Source: an uncultured Senegalimassilia sp.
GTDB taxonomy: Bacteria; Actinomycetota; Coriobacteriia; Coriobacteriales; Eggerthellaceae
Assembly: GCF_934630535.1 (NCBI RefSeq)
Contig: NZ_CAKTVU010000008.1
Span: forward strand, 1-64,000
Direction of reading: 5' to 3'
DNA: 64,000 nt
Positions 41,301 to 47,835 of this stretch are shown here, one piece after another (within the stretch, counting starts at the first letter, position 1; each line of letters starts with the position of its first letter). The notes beneath the pieces are model-generated. The model saw only the letters and a program-made list of their open reading frames with translations. It did no database searches and was not told the origin of the DNA. A program made the translations under genes and the position numbers.

Positions 41301-43229
41301 GATGCCATGACGGGGTACCTCACCTGGACCTACAACAAGGCTGGTGCAAATAACACCCAATACGGCTGGAACACGTATCTGCAAGGCGGCGGCTCTATGA
41401 AGGCGCCGGAAAAGACCCTATTGTTCGGTGGCGACGCCGGAAGGGGAACCTTGCCTGCAGGCACGCAGCTTACGTTGGTGGACACCGCGAACAACAACAA
41501 GGAGTATCACTACACTGTGGGTGATGGTGAAGCTGCTTCGGTTGCGTTGACTGATTTTGTAGACTCCGATGGCTCCGACAAAAAGCACTACGAAGAGCAG
41601 TGGCTCAGCGAGCTGATGGGGGTCAATGCTTCCGTCAACAACTCCTCCGGTGTCTGGGTTAAGACCAATGCTGGCGACCTCAACGCCGGCGCGCGCATTA
41701 AGACCAGCACGGGTTACGATTACTTCCGCCCTTGGGTGTCTGGAGATACTGGCGATCGGTATGACCTCACCCTCCAGAACGGCCCCGAGCCCAATCCGTC
41801 CGAGAACTTCTTCCTGGTGGTTCGCGTTCCTAAGGGCTCGACGGCAACCGTGAACGGTTACACCGGAACATCGCTTTCAAGCGGTGTGAATACGCGCATC
41901 AACTACGTGAAACGTTCGAACGAGAGCGAGACGGATAGCCACGATAACACCGCTTCAACGTACAGCGTTGCCTCGGGATACGACCAAGTGCTTGTTGATA
42001 ATCGCCAGAACGCCGATGGCACCGAAGGCCGTCAACAGATGAGCGTCGACACGACCAATTCCTTCACGATGGACGTGACCGATACCGTGGACTGCGGTAA
42101 CAATGAATACAACAACTCGGACACGCTGTACTACCAGCTGAACTCTTCGCTTGCAAGCTATAACGGTCCTGCCCTTATGGGCGCGAGCGGCTATCCTAGC
42201 GGTACTTCCGGCACGTATTCCTTCTACGTGAAGGTTGGAAACACCTATTACACGCCCATTAAATCGACCGATTCCGCGGGCAACGTGAAGTGGACTTGGA
42301 CGCCGGCTGGTACAGGCGATGCCGATACAAGCAAGGCTGCGGTGAGCGGCAAGTCGTGGAGCGCTGATGGCGGCGACATGCAGCTCGTCCTTTCCGACAG
42401 GGATGGAGCGCCTATCGACCTGAGCGGCATCCGCGACATGGCGATTAAGGCAAATAAGCCATTCTCCATTCAGATGAAGGCGGAGTTGCAGATGTCGGGC
42501 CCTGCTTGCCAAAATGCGATCGCCGCATCGGAAGATGGGTTGTCGGCTTACACGAAGCCCACGTATCGCTCGTTCCTTTCCCCGCATGCGGATACGCTGA
42601 GCACAAGCACCATGACCAAGGATAACGAAGGCAAGATGGGCTACTACCGCAAGGGCGGCGGCGCTTCCACCATTGCCCTTACGGCAACCAAGAAAACCCA
42701 GCTGGGCATCAACGTGGACGATTTGGGAACTGCCGACGGCACCATCGCCCTGTCGGCAACCTATGACCTGTCCAAGCTGAGCGGAGCCGACGAGAAGCTG
42801 AGCAAGGCGGAGAAGGCAACCTTCACGCTCACGCTGCAAAAGCGCAAGGATGACGGCACGTACGAAGACGTTCCAGGCATTGGGAATTACCTTTCCGTGC
42901 AGGAAAGCAGCAAGCTGGGAACGGGAACGGTGAGCGCCAATGGCAACAGCATCGTGTTCACGGATACCGCTTCCAACAGCGTCTTTGCCACCCGCGACGG
43001 CAGCAGCCCCATCCTCAGGCTCGGCTTCGTGGTGAAGGTGAACACCGACGTTGAGAAGGCGCAGCATTTCTACGCCAACTACCGCTTGGTTATGACGGCG
43101 CACCTGTCCGGCAATGGCGTGGACGACACGCCCGTGAACGCTTCCGGATCGATTCCCGGGTACACCGACTCGGACTATGTGACCTACACCTTGACCAGGG
43201 TGCACATGGAGGGCATCAGCCACGACTAG
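32319..43229 (+). CDS. Giant secreted beta-helix-type surface protein (3,636 aa)
   Basis: It has an ordinary signal peptide (1-29, MRSVKRILAVYLTFAMAFQLF...GALA) and an Ala/Ser/Asp/Glu/Gly low-complexity spacer (about 32-128). Residues about 325-2,630 contain at least 17 GG-[LFIV]-[IVLA]-G motifs spaced 50-250 residues apart, the GLUG-like pattern of right-handed beta-helix adhesins. The C-terminal part (about 2,850-3,636) is different and beta-rich (KRLFEVNFAATYTYGTNF). The last residues (VTYTLTRVHMEGISHD) show no LPXTG motif, membrane helix or cell-wall binding repeat, so it must be held by other proteins or released. It lies within the fibre locus, which suggests a tip adhesin or a scaffold on the fibre. 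A terminator-like hairpin follows. The start codon at 32,319 begins the signal peptide; the frame extends 96 bases upstream. Confidence 0.85.
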   Translation: MRSVKRILAVYLTFAMAFQLFAPTTGALAEELNVVSGATAQQPGSSEGADGNAGGSSADAGAASGDDASASGDASAGGSETASDDAASGDAAAGDASESQEPAADESASAGDDAADAQDAPATVAAGATITTVDELEEAMKGHGDVTVTGDTVTAITFDNAVGLSIISNADPQLYQTAALTKGGHSGDALDLSSSNAGYVFYGLGSEAYPFQGSFGTNGTSIALATSLFNNVVLNSGIHIPNLIWKGEGGEPVIAAKVAGGGQDLTVTIQIDDPDSVNEKVEESTAGITSSLFGTVSGSLTLSATYSFMGTRKGLKATPDATENVGLLANTVAGGSAFTVQSVTFPDDVASGGTVTATSGNAGLLVGAVNDGATLSVGSLSNVPTATVQSNHGCAGGVVGKVGSSTGATVEVTSEIKLSSLTVNGSIAAGGFIGQAIKLTLGTDNKKVTCPKTVGDANSGNVGGFIGEVSFASSVEFTNNDQINTGDGVELAGKASDSNGVGAAVGKLTYIDSTKTVSFKGGTFKSTYGNAKSTDDKGKYATAFGGLVGMVTGCASSKPLHIESVHTEFALNKAPLFTGGLVGWLSRYVGAALEVKGASVNCTKLVESSRGFGGVAGCFDKGSFVDINGVAVQNKEDITKGAGIAAQSWGSVVRLGGVTNFEGMNIAENGAVAQIALVRVDEPTLVFARGTGSDSVPSDDGNDDYWVYKRCAAKKVDDLGGAQYADRGYGQVIRLDGKTLDKDLIKINMDEHKLEVPSTSDWSWQVGYDTHLEWSKGNRELNIKSTQDFVRLALSVQFADLWNGVYGLDSKDKEQLLGSDVTINLEANVDLSGTGVMGIGFDSASKLQTFKGTFKGNNHTITLAIGEPYGMRGNTAIESGDTTAGNGKIYRHTRLGLFAAFGGDAKAANPTATVNDLTVDGFIKFDNGLDVDAGSFAATITGNATLSGVTCSAAITCDDTFGNDVNIGGIAGSMRGGGTVTFDSGNMSGSTKAQSIINTGATLNGNTRIGGAIGYVADVAATVIVAGLEVGGATGSDSAITASDSANNKIAQVGGLIGCIAQSTYDKDGKIASSAEKNVNITGLSFSSFNMSVGKNGDAKNGAGGLLGYSWGNTVVTIGDSGKNTSDSTYALKTNNASITANSSGELGGLVYAASGHWIINDYAIDLSKATIKAKSDNATTLGLLVGRGSKVAAGVYGSESYTGLYLEDRAYWETAYKVSGITINAPKVSVFDEWVGNGVKQGSKLMDGEWNTVVSLHTQADTLDMTGDAEKDNSYKNRSAFGQSHNTNANIRYYYNLDRAYDAMKNNVKKNYTVAPVHLSTPQELLLWAAYRYAPAEVQKYVAPGMPGLGGSTVYIDNDKSENESTIDLRGYSYYPAQPGGNVYVQKVTIKFCYSDIKTEYVNNKSNAAGTQHENMHCGLLRTMNASLTVSNVTLGGTIGVAVNDGDTNKTGPGGTVSGALVCRYIYGTSTSVKQISIDGLTLDGLTVDGAAGKTYAPLLINEMQTYVNLDAKNITTMGYANNTKAATSLFGKLGVGRAADQVTATFSLINLPSAKDNTIFTRASLLESFGYGEGKTGSAVYTFVKADQDNSKVTFGSEIDSKGEYPGKQLWYYDEDTYETEAGLVSDGTITANADTPQFGGYLPYVKTGKANNNNVQYHEIQVNQRVPKLTTGCGTYGDPYVITKASELIAVGNYVNLNSARDGWEVTIAADQTDQTELCQRRNGGSAADSEITYVYKKANVSDKKWEKKIGEGTTDPNTTLADATMHTYLQSAYYSIEPKNEDGTVGKIELDAASFQGLGNLANPFRGVIVGDLADSSKHATIAINNSTSFSKGLIPYSYGSVVKNLKVAYQSDVSAISYTGKDSNYAPGSFFGGVIGCILGGDNIIDGVSVSSQSGSAATIASANTDPLITAAADSLIKSHLVPIGGYVGAVAGGGVIFRNSSGVSGALNPWHVVGADASRYDNPYVGRVIDGYAFSELTGSSLDNTDRNYKINNLINNLNAGGAQCIVTDVTEGRYRGVGSNNNQAITTTVNNAQGLLVLSAIISSGAAGGSANTKTVDDSYGTYAGSRAYRGGNMSTKNAGYQFGNQNYGKVRNANYKTVGQPSSADVEADFAVASRDDRLSPGSQNKAALDQDDGSEVNSPYLVSKYATWQTGNICAAQASGIDLQFKPNTTYDMTPYGTGYTGLSGRYYSNACASDQGADRDRIVPLVATINGNGATIKVGDKDGTAYDIKEYSDDDYKLTGVGALFSTVTYTSANVEGSIGSAAADRKEATGNGGYTVQNLKFEGCNISLTYTDASGDVSGSNDEQVGAGLLAGTTANASSLKDYGKYHAVTLKSCKVNGSAGVFNVGGLLGSSGYGSRKGKTNKGDTGMVTSNDTTNTETRYSPVKLYNCSYSNMEISGVKNVGGFVGKLKSKSQGGVWTTGDMEIAKDSTITSTGANARTGGVLGVIGDLFCVNVDPETKATNANGTATIKNVNITANSSEGVGGLIGKVESSVYAHGLHVIGSDSSASRTTVGKTGLSSVGGIAGYITGGDVFSFDSCQVKNIDLKATNCSGGIVGQLQVASKRMICNDAELRGLSFSGSYSGGVFGNVNYNMSNPTSIEVTNSIIADNTFSGSWSGGISGDGKGIFRLVNVLIDGGTFNVKNQQGVLFGAAVATNMYELYAAGLDVRPGKDKTNDDLPVLLRTNGTNVNDVNKKSYIAFGVYEDTLSEPRDKALYSDDDAAGNTTTAASPYVTTSPVSDKIAVRASGTDTTDRYLFGDGANVDLAWTIKEDVRKADEGQQIAGRYTYTNIGGRDDSGAYRNTNDYSDTSAQSYNSENNSDISKQVAAEKDFKVLEIPGQDTTTVTNYLNLVTNGGFSDAVRLNNGSDKQYVTAKAEKFELTDKGGTKVFVKSSGPASLSVVGNGTSNMQFRASSNWDNDKGQFTLLSVTFRDGADHTYKVQVPIVVKRLFEVNFAATYTYGTNFKADDYSSKDAHVLTGVGDAMTGYLTWTYNKAGANNTQYGWNTYLQGGGSMKAPEKTLLFGGDAGRGTLPAGTQLTLVDTANNNKEYHYTVGDGEAASVALTDFVDSDGSDKKHYEEQWLSELMGVNASVNNSSGVWVKTNAGDLNAGARIKTSTGYDYFRPWVSGDTGDRYDLTLQNGPEPNPSENFFLVVRVPKGSTATVNGYTGTSLSSGVNTRINYVKRSNESETDSHDNTASTYSVASGYDQVLVDNRQNADGTEGRQQMSVDTTNSFTMDVTDTVDCGNNEYNNSDTLYYQLNSSLASYNGPALMGASGYPSGTSGTYSFYVKVGNTYYTPIKSTDSAGNVKWTWTPAGTGDADTSKAAVSGKSWSADGGDMQLVLSDRDGAPIDLSGIRDMAIKANKPFSIQMKAELQMSGPACQNAIAASEDGLSAYTKPTYRSFLSPHADTLSTSTMTKDNEGKMGYYRKGGGASTIALTATKKTQLGINVDDLGTADGTIALSATYDLSKLSGADEKLSKAEKATFTLTLQKRKDDGTYEDVPGIGNYLSVQESSKLGTGTVSANGNSIVFTDTASNSVFATRDGSSPILRLGFVVKVNTDVEKAQHFYANYRLVMTAHLSGNGVDDTPVNASGSIPGYTDSDYVTYTLTRVHMEGISHD

Positions 43230-43289
43230 CCTTATCCGCTACCGTCGAATCTGGTGCCGGTAGGTGCGGAACAACCTGATGCCGGCATT

Positions 43290-43330
43290 ACCGCGGGGCT
43301 CCAGATCGGGGCCCCGCGGTCCGTTTCGCT
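43290..43330 (+). terminator. Terminator-like hairpin after the giant gene
   Basis: ACCGCGGGGC (43,290-43,299) pairs perfectly with GCCCCGCGGT (43,311-43,320) around an 11-base loop. CCGTTTCGCTTG follows (weak U tract). Confidence 0.65.
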
Positions 43331-43472
43331 TGGGGCGGGACATTCGAGCTGTCGGGGCCTGCTTGGTGCGGTAAGCCTGGCGCAACCCTTTTCGCGTTTT
43401 CCCGAGGCGTTTGCGTCTTTGGCCTTTGTGCGGTTCGCTTGAAAGGGGATGTGAGTCCCCTGACATTTATCG

Positions 43473-43478
43473 TACAAT
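43473..43478 (+). promoter_or_regulatory. Candidate -10 for the second half of the fibre locus
   Basis: TACAAT in TTATCGTACAATGAC, 62 bases before the next gene. The -35 at 17 bases (TGTGAG) is poor. A GGGGA/TCCCC pair (43,445-43,459) lies just upstream. The remainder of the 310-base gap after the giant gene contains the hairpin above and nothing else recognisable. Confidence 0.35.
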
Positions 43479-43539
43479 GACAAGCTACTTGAGTTTTTGG
43501 CTCTCGGTGGTTTTTGTAGGGCGAACGGAGGTGACCAAC

Positions 43540-44406
43540 GTGGAGGAAACGCGCGATTCCAAGCAGCTGCGCAAGCGCTTCAAGCGCATGCTGGCAACGC
43601 TTATCGTTGCCGCCCTTGCTGCCGTGATGGTCACCTACGCTTGGTACATCTACAACGCCAATCGCCACATCACCGATGTGAAGATGGCCGCCGGAACGGG
43701 CGTGACCTTCCTTATCTCCGATTCCTACGATGGCGAATACAAGTCCAGCGCGGGTCTTTCGTTTCAGGGGCTTTTGAACCCCGTTTCAACGGACAACATC
43801 TTGAACGGGTTCCAGAAAGTGGTGGGCTTTACGGGCGGGGACACGCAGGATTCGCTGCTGGCCACCTTCTTCGGGCCAGCCCAACACTCCGACTACTACA
43901 AAACCTCGCTGTATCTGGCCACCAGCTCGCTTTCCACCGACGTGTACCTGTCGGACATCCGCTTCGACGACATCGATCCGCAAAACCCCGTTTCCACCGC
44001 CTTGCGCGTGGGCCTGGTGGTGCATCAGCCTGGCGAAAACCAGCCTGTGGCCGGGCAATACGTGTTCGAGCTCACCCGGGCGCACAACCCTCAGGCGCGC
44101 TACAACACCAAGCAGGGCAAAGCGGGCGATGTCCTGGACAGCACCAAGACCGACGGTTCCACGGTGACGTTCACGCCGCTCAACTCCACCGACTATTGCG
44201 AATATAGCGAAGAAGAGGGCGTGGTCACCAAGCCCGGCGCCAAGCTGGCAACGCTTCCCAGCGCCGTTGATGGCGCAAACCACAGCACGCCGGTGCAGGT
44301 GGACGTCTACGTGTGGCTGGAAGGCTGCGATGAGGACTGCACCAACAACCTGTGCGGCACCAGCTTGGCGTCGCTTGCGCTGCATTTCGCGGGAAGCCGG
44401 GAGTAG
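43540..44406 (+). CDS. SipW-type secreted fibre-family protein 5 (EGCD motif)
   Basis: A 288-residue protein starting at a GTG eight bases after ACGGAGG. A short basic N terminus (QLRKRFKRM) leads into a hydrophobic helix (about 19-36) ending VTYAWYIYNANRHI, a SipW-type signature. The mature domain includes DNILNGFQKVVGF, DVYLSDIRFDDIDPQNP and a C-terminal motif VDVYVWLEGCDEDCTNNLCG followed by a final beta strand (ASLALHFAG). It leads a tight operon of four similar proteins, SipW-like peptidase, AAA+ and DUF2357 genes. The motif links it to the proteins at 26,983, 28,342, 44,416, 45,284 and 46,172. Confidence 0.75.
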   Translation: MEETRDSKQLRKRFKRMLATLIVAALAAVMVTYAWYIYNANRHITDVKMAAGTGVTFLISDSYDGEYKSSAGLSFQGLLNPVSTDNILNGFQKVVGFTGGDTQDSLLATFFGPAQHSDYYKTSLYLATSSLSTDVYLSDIRFDDIDPQNPVSTALRVGLVVHQPGENQPVAGQYVFELTRAHNPQARYNTKQGKAGDVLDSTKTDGSTVTFTPLNSTDYCEYSEEEGVVTKPGAKLATLPSAVDGANHSTPVQVDVYVWLEGCDEDCTNNLCGTSLASLALHFAGSRE

Positions 44407-44415
44407 GGGGTGCGC

Positions 44416-45267
44416 ATGGGTTCTCAAGGAAGCAATGGGCATGCCGGCTTGCGCAACGCGTTTTTCGCGCGCAAGCGCATGGTTGCGGCCGCCGCCTGGC
44501 TGGCGGTGCTTGCGCTGGTGCTGAGCGTTGCCACCTTCGCGTGGTTTTCCGGCTCGCGTTTCACCAACGTGACGCCCACGGCGCATACGGTCAGCGAAAA
44601 CGGCTACGACCTGCTTATCTCCGCCAGCGAGCAGGGTCCTTTCGCCGAACAATGCCAGCTGGGTTCCGCGGACAAAACCTTGTACCCGGTTTCCACGGCC
44701 GATCTTTCCGATTTCTGGCGGGCCACGTTCCAAAACGCCGCCGGGATCACCACCGACTATGCGAACTGCACGTCCGAGCTGGGCGAATACGCCCTTACGG
44801 GAGCGTTTTACCTGAAGGGGTCCAGCTTGCCGCTCGCGGTGTACCTGTATCCCAGCCAAATGAGCATCTCCGCCGATTCCCAGCTTCTGGCGGCGGCGCG
44901 CGTGGGCTTCATCATCCAAAGCTCCGCGGGCACGCAAAGCTACATTTTCCAGTGCGACGACCTGGGCGACACGTCCGGGGCGGCGCAGCAGCGCACCACC
45001 GCGCAAAGCGACGTGGTGGTCAGCGGGCAGGGCTCGTGGAGCTACGTTGCCGATCCGGCGCAGTCCGTTTCCGCGTACAGCATGGACGGCTCGGGCAACG
45101 CGCCCACGGCGCGCTCCGGCGCCGCGCCCCTGTTTACGCTGGGTGCCGACGAGGTGGCCAGCGTGCGCTACTTCGTGTACATGGAAGGCTGCGATGCCAA
45201 CTGCATCGGCGAGGCGCAGTCCAAGAGCATCTCCCTGCAGTTTGCGTTCGCGGGCGCCAAGGCTTAA
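44416..45267 (+). CDS. SipW-type secreted fibre-family protein 6 (EGCD motif)
   Basis: A 283-residue protein. A basic N terminus (FFARKRM) precedes a hydrophobic helix and SVATFAWFSGSRFTN, a clear SipW-type signature. The mature domain contains LYPVSTADLSDFW, a segment also present in the next protein (LYPVSTFDLEGF), and ends with RYFVYMEGCDANCIGEAQ and ISLQFAFAG. The ATG at 44,416 has AGGGGG five bases upstream; a GTG six bases earlier is possible. It lies nine bases after the previous stop. A paralogue of its neighbours. Confidence 0.75.
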   Translation: MGSQGSNGHAGLRNAFFARKRMVAAAAWLAVLALVLSVATFAWFSGSRFTNVTPTAHTVSENGYDLLISASEQGPFAEQCQLGSADKTLYPVSTADLSDFWRATFQNAAGITTDYANCTSELGEYALTGAFYLKGSSLPLAVYLYPSQMSISADSQLLAAARVGFIIQSSAGTQSYIFQCDDLGDTSGAAQQRTTAQSDVVVSGQGSWSYVADPAQSVSAYSMDGSGNAPTARSGAAPLFTLGADEVASVRYFVYMEGCDANCIGEAQSKSISLQFAFAGAKA

Positions 45268-45283
45268 CGGGAGGGGAGGCACC

Positions 45284-46171
45284 ATGAGCGCGGATTCCAG
45301 AACAACCAAATACCGGTTCACCCAGGTCGGCGCCGTGTTCGCGCTGCTGGTGCTGGTTGCCGTGCTGGCTGCCGCAACCTATGCGTGGTTCACCAACAAC
45401 GCGGCGGTGAACACCGATTCGGTCTCGGTCCGCAGCGACGATAGCAGGCTGGTCGTCGAACTGGGCGATGCATCCGCCGGCAGCTGGAGCAGCGAAGGCG
45501 ACGTCGCGTTCTCGTCCAACAGCCCCAGCCCGCTTACGCTGTACCCGGTTTCCACGTTCGATCTGGAAGGCTTCGCGGAATGCACGCGCACCGACGAGCA
45601 GGGGCGCGCCGTGGCCTTCAAGCAGGCTGATGACGGGCAGCATTTCTACCACGGTTGGGTGGACCTGCGCGCCAGCGTCACCGGCTCGGGCGCTTCGAAG
45701 GCCACGGGCACGGTGATGCTGTACCTGGCCGATTCCCTGGCGCCGCAAGGCGCCGACCCTGAGCTTTTGAAGGCCACGCGCGTGGGCTTGAAGCTTTCCC
45801 GCAACGGGCAGGTGCTGCAAAGCCGCTATTTCACGTTGGACGATTCGGCCGGTTCGCATCGCTCGGAGCACCCCGCAACCGCGCCCTCGCTTCCGGGGTA
45901 TTCCGACGGCATGCTGCTTGGTTGGCAAAACGGCGCGCTGGCCTGCGCGAACGACAACGCGCAGGACTACACCGCCTACCTTATGGGCACCGGCGAGTCC
46001 GCTACGCGCCCGCAAAACGCGTTGCTGGCCATGGACCTGCGGCAAACCTATCGGCTTGACGTGTACTACTACATCGAGGGCACCGACCAGGACAGCGCCG
46101 ACTACCTGTACAACGACACGGGCATCCTGCATGTGAACCTGTTCGCCGTGCTTGATGGGCAGGAGGTGTAA
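45284..46171 (+). CDS. SipW-type secreted fibre-family protein 7 (EG-D motif)
   Basis: A 295-residue protein with a basic N terminus, a hydrophobic helix (about 14-33) and AATYAWFTNNAAVNTDS. The mature domain has LYPVSTFDLEGFAECTR, LLKATRVGLKLSRNGQV (compare AARVGFIIQSS in protein 6) and the C-terminal motif VYYYIEGTDQDS, in which the Cys pair is lost (EGTDQDS instead of EGCDxxC). Strong ribosome site GGGAGGGGAGG. Its stop touches the next start (TAAATG). Confidence 0.75.
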   Translation: MSADSRTTKYRFTQVGAVFALLVLVAVLAAATYAWFTNNAAVNTDSVSVRSDDSRLVVELGDASAGSWSSEGDVAFSSNSPSPLTLYPVSTFDLEGFAECTRTDEQGRAVAFKQADDGQHFYHGWVDLRASVTGSGASKATGTVMLYLADSLAPQGADPELLKATRVGLKLSRNGQVLQSRYFTLDDSAGSHRSEHPATAPSLPGYSDGMLLGWQNGALACANDNAQDYTAYLMGTGESATRPQNALLAMDLRQTYRLDVYYYIEGTDQDSADYLYNDTGILHVNLFAVLDGQEV

Positions 46172-46945
46172 ATGGACCGGGAAGGGAAGCAGGACCTGCG
46201 CCGTCGCTTGACCGCTACGGTGGTGCTGGTGCTGTTCGCGCTGGTGGCCATCGCCATGGCGTCGTTCGCGTGGTTCTCCATCGCCGACCAGGCGAAGGCT
46301 CGCCAGCTTGCGCTCACCGCCAACGCCGGCAACTCCCTGCGCTTCGACCTGGACGCGCACGATAGCTTCGACCAGTACGTCAGCACGCTGGGCTTCGATC
46401 AGATCGCCGCGCGCATCTCCTCGGAGCAGGGCGTGGACATCGACTCCTCGAAGCTGCAGCCGGTGACCACCTCCGACGGGCAGAGCTTCACCTACGAGGA
46501 CGGCTCGGAGGCGCAGGCGCAAACGGGTGCGTACCTGGAGTTCACCCTGCATTTCATCAGCCACGAGGACGTGGTCGTGCGCCTTACCGGCGAAGCGGGC
46601 CGCAACGGGGAAGCGGGAACGGCGTTCTCCTCAAGCGTGGACGGCTTGCCGCAGGCCATGCGCATGAGCTTCACGTGCGATGGGCGAACGTGGATCTACG
46701 ACCCGAACTTGGGATCGAGCGCCTCGAACTCGGGAGGGGTGACAACCTTCGGCATCCCCGCAGGGTCATCAAGCGAGGTGGCGGACATGTTTAGCCTGGT
46801 CGCGGAAACGGACAAATCCACCATCGTGCGGATTTGGTTGGAGGGAACGGACCCAAATTGCACTAATATGATTAAGGGTGCCGATTACGCGGTCACCATG
46901 CGTTTCGAGGGTATCGAACAACTAGACGAACAAGGTCAGCGGTAG
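46172..46945 (+). CDS. SipW-type secreted fibre-family protein 8 (EG-D motif)
   Basis: A 257-residue protein with a basic N terminus (KQDLRRRL), a hydrophobic helix (about 14-31) and MASFAWFSIADQAKA. The mature part contains the shared features VRIWLEGTDPNCTNMIKG near the C terminus and a final strand (YAVTMRFEGI). Only the second Cys of the pair remains. It directly abuts the previous gene and lies 39 bases before the first SipW-like peptidase. Together with the three before it, it looks like a set of duplicated and diverged subunits. Confidence 0.75.
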   Translation: MDREGKQDLRRRLTATVVLVLFALVAIAMASFAWFSIADQAKARQLALTANAGNSLRFDLDAHDSFDQYVSTLGFDQIAARISSEQGVDIDSSKLQPVTTSDGQSFTYEDGSEAQAQTGAYLEFTLHFISHEDVVVRLTGEAGRNGEAGTAFSSSVDGLPQAMRMSFTCDGRTWIYDPNLGSSASNSGGVTTFGIPAGSSSEVADMFSLVAETDKSTIVRIWLEGTDPNCTNMIKGADYAVTMRFEGIEQLDEQGQR

Positions 46946-46984
46946 CCGGCAAGCGCTACGCGCCGATGAATGGGAAAGGTCGAA

Positions 46985-47764
46985 ATGAGTACGGTAAAAA
47001 AAGCTGCATCCATCGTGATCAGCGTTGTCATGTGGATTATCATCCTGGTTGCAGCGCTGTTCGCATTCACCACGCTCGCCACCAAAGACGACGGCAGCGT
47101 TTCAAGCCTTGCCGGGTTCACCCCGCTGACGGTTCAGTCCGAGTCCATGGCGCCCACGTTCGACCAGGACGACTTGATCATCATCAAGAAGTGCGACCCC
47201 TCCACGTTGGAGGTGGGCGACATCGTCACGTTCCACGCCATTATCGACAACCAGTACGCGCTTAACACCCACCGCATCATCTCCATCAACGAGGTGAACG
47301 GCCTTAACAGCTACACCACCAAGGGCGACAACAACGAGCTAGCCGACCAGCATGTCATCGCCGATGGCGACATCGTGGGCAAGTACGTGGGCAAGATCCC
47401 CTACATGGGCAAGGTCATCGGCTTTTTGTCCAGCACCTGGGGCTTCCTGGTGGTCATCGTGCTGCCCATGCTGCTGTTCTTCATCTACCAGGTCTACCAT
47501 CTGGTGATCGTGGGCATGAACCTCAAGCGCGCCGTGGCCGAGGAAGATCGCTTGAAGCAGGCGGAGGCCATCGTCGATAGCGAGGACTCCCAGGCCGCGG
47601 CGGCCGATCGCGCCAAGGCCGAGGCAGCGCGCGCGGAAGCGGAAGCGGCGCTTGAGGAAGCCAAGCGCTTGAAGGCCGAAGCGGAGGCCAAGCTGGCGTC
47701 CGCCGAGTCCGCCAACGGCGCCGATTCCGGTGCCGAAGCCGATTCCGGTTCAGAATCGAAGTAA
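46985..47764 (+). CDS. SipW-like (ER-type) signal peptidase I with coiled-coil tail, 1
   Basis: A 259-residue membrane peptidase. The first membrane helix (about 9-31) is followed by the catalytic Ser54 in QSESMAPTF, His96 in ALNTHRII (His replaces the Lys of ordinary bacterial type I peptidases, as in SipW and the ER enzyme) and Asp115 in TTKGDNN. A second membrane helix (about 148-172) leads to an unusual cytosolic tail of about 80 residues rich in Ala/Glu/Lys heptads (AEAARAEAEAALEEAKRLKA), a predicted coiled coil. It should cleave the SipW-type signals of the small proteins encoded around it. The ATG at 46,985 is preferred over 46,970 because of the AAAGGT site between them. Confidence 0.9.
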   Translation: MSTVKKAASIVISVVMWIIILVAALFAFTTLATKDDGSVSSLAGFTPLTVQSESMAPTFDQDDLIIIKKCDPSTLEVGDIVTFHAIIDNQYALNTHRIISINEVNGLNSYTTKGDNNELADQHVIADGDIVGKYVGKIPYMGKVIGFLSSTWGFLVVIVLPMLLFFIYQVYHLVIVGMNLKRAVAEEDRLKQAEAIVDSEDSQAAAADRAKAEAARAEAEAALEEAKRLKAEAEAKLASAESANGADSGAEADSGSESK

Positions 47765-47777
47765 CAAGCAGTTGTTT

Positions 47778-47808
47778 GCGCACGCCGGGCGTCGTTCCCG
47801 GCGTGCGC
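47778..47808 (+). promoter_or_regulatory. Strong intercistronic hairpin
   Basis: GCGCACGCCGGG and CCCGGCGTGCGC form a perfect 12-bp stem with a 7-base loop, in the 71-base gap between the peptidase and AAA+ genes. No U tract follows (GTTCGCGTATAAG), so it is more likely an attenuator, mRNA-stability element or processing site that lowers AAA+ expression relative to the subunits than a full terminator. Confidence 0.6.
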
Positions 47809-47835
47809 GTTCGCGTATAAGAAGGAGTTTGACCC

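Noticed and set aside
32319..43229. LPXTG sortase substrate or pilus backbone
   Set aside because: No LPXTG-like motif, hydrophobic helix or basic tail at the C terminus, and no sortase gene in the window.
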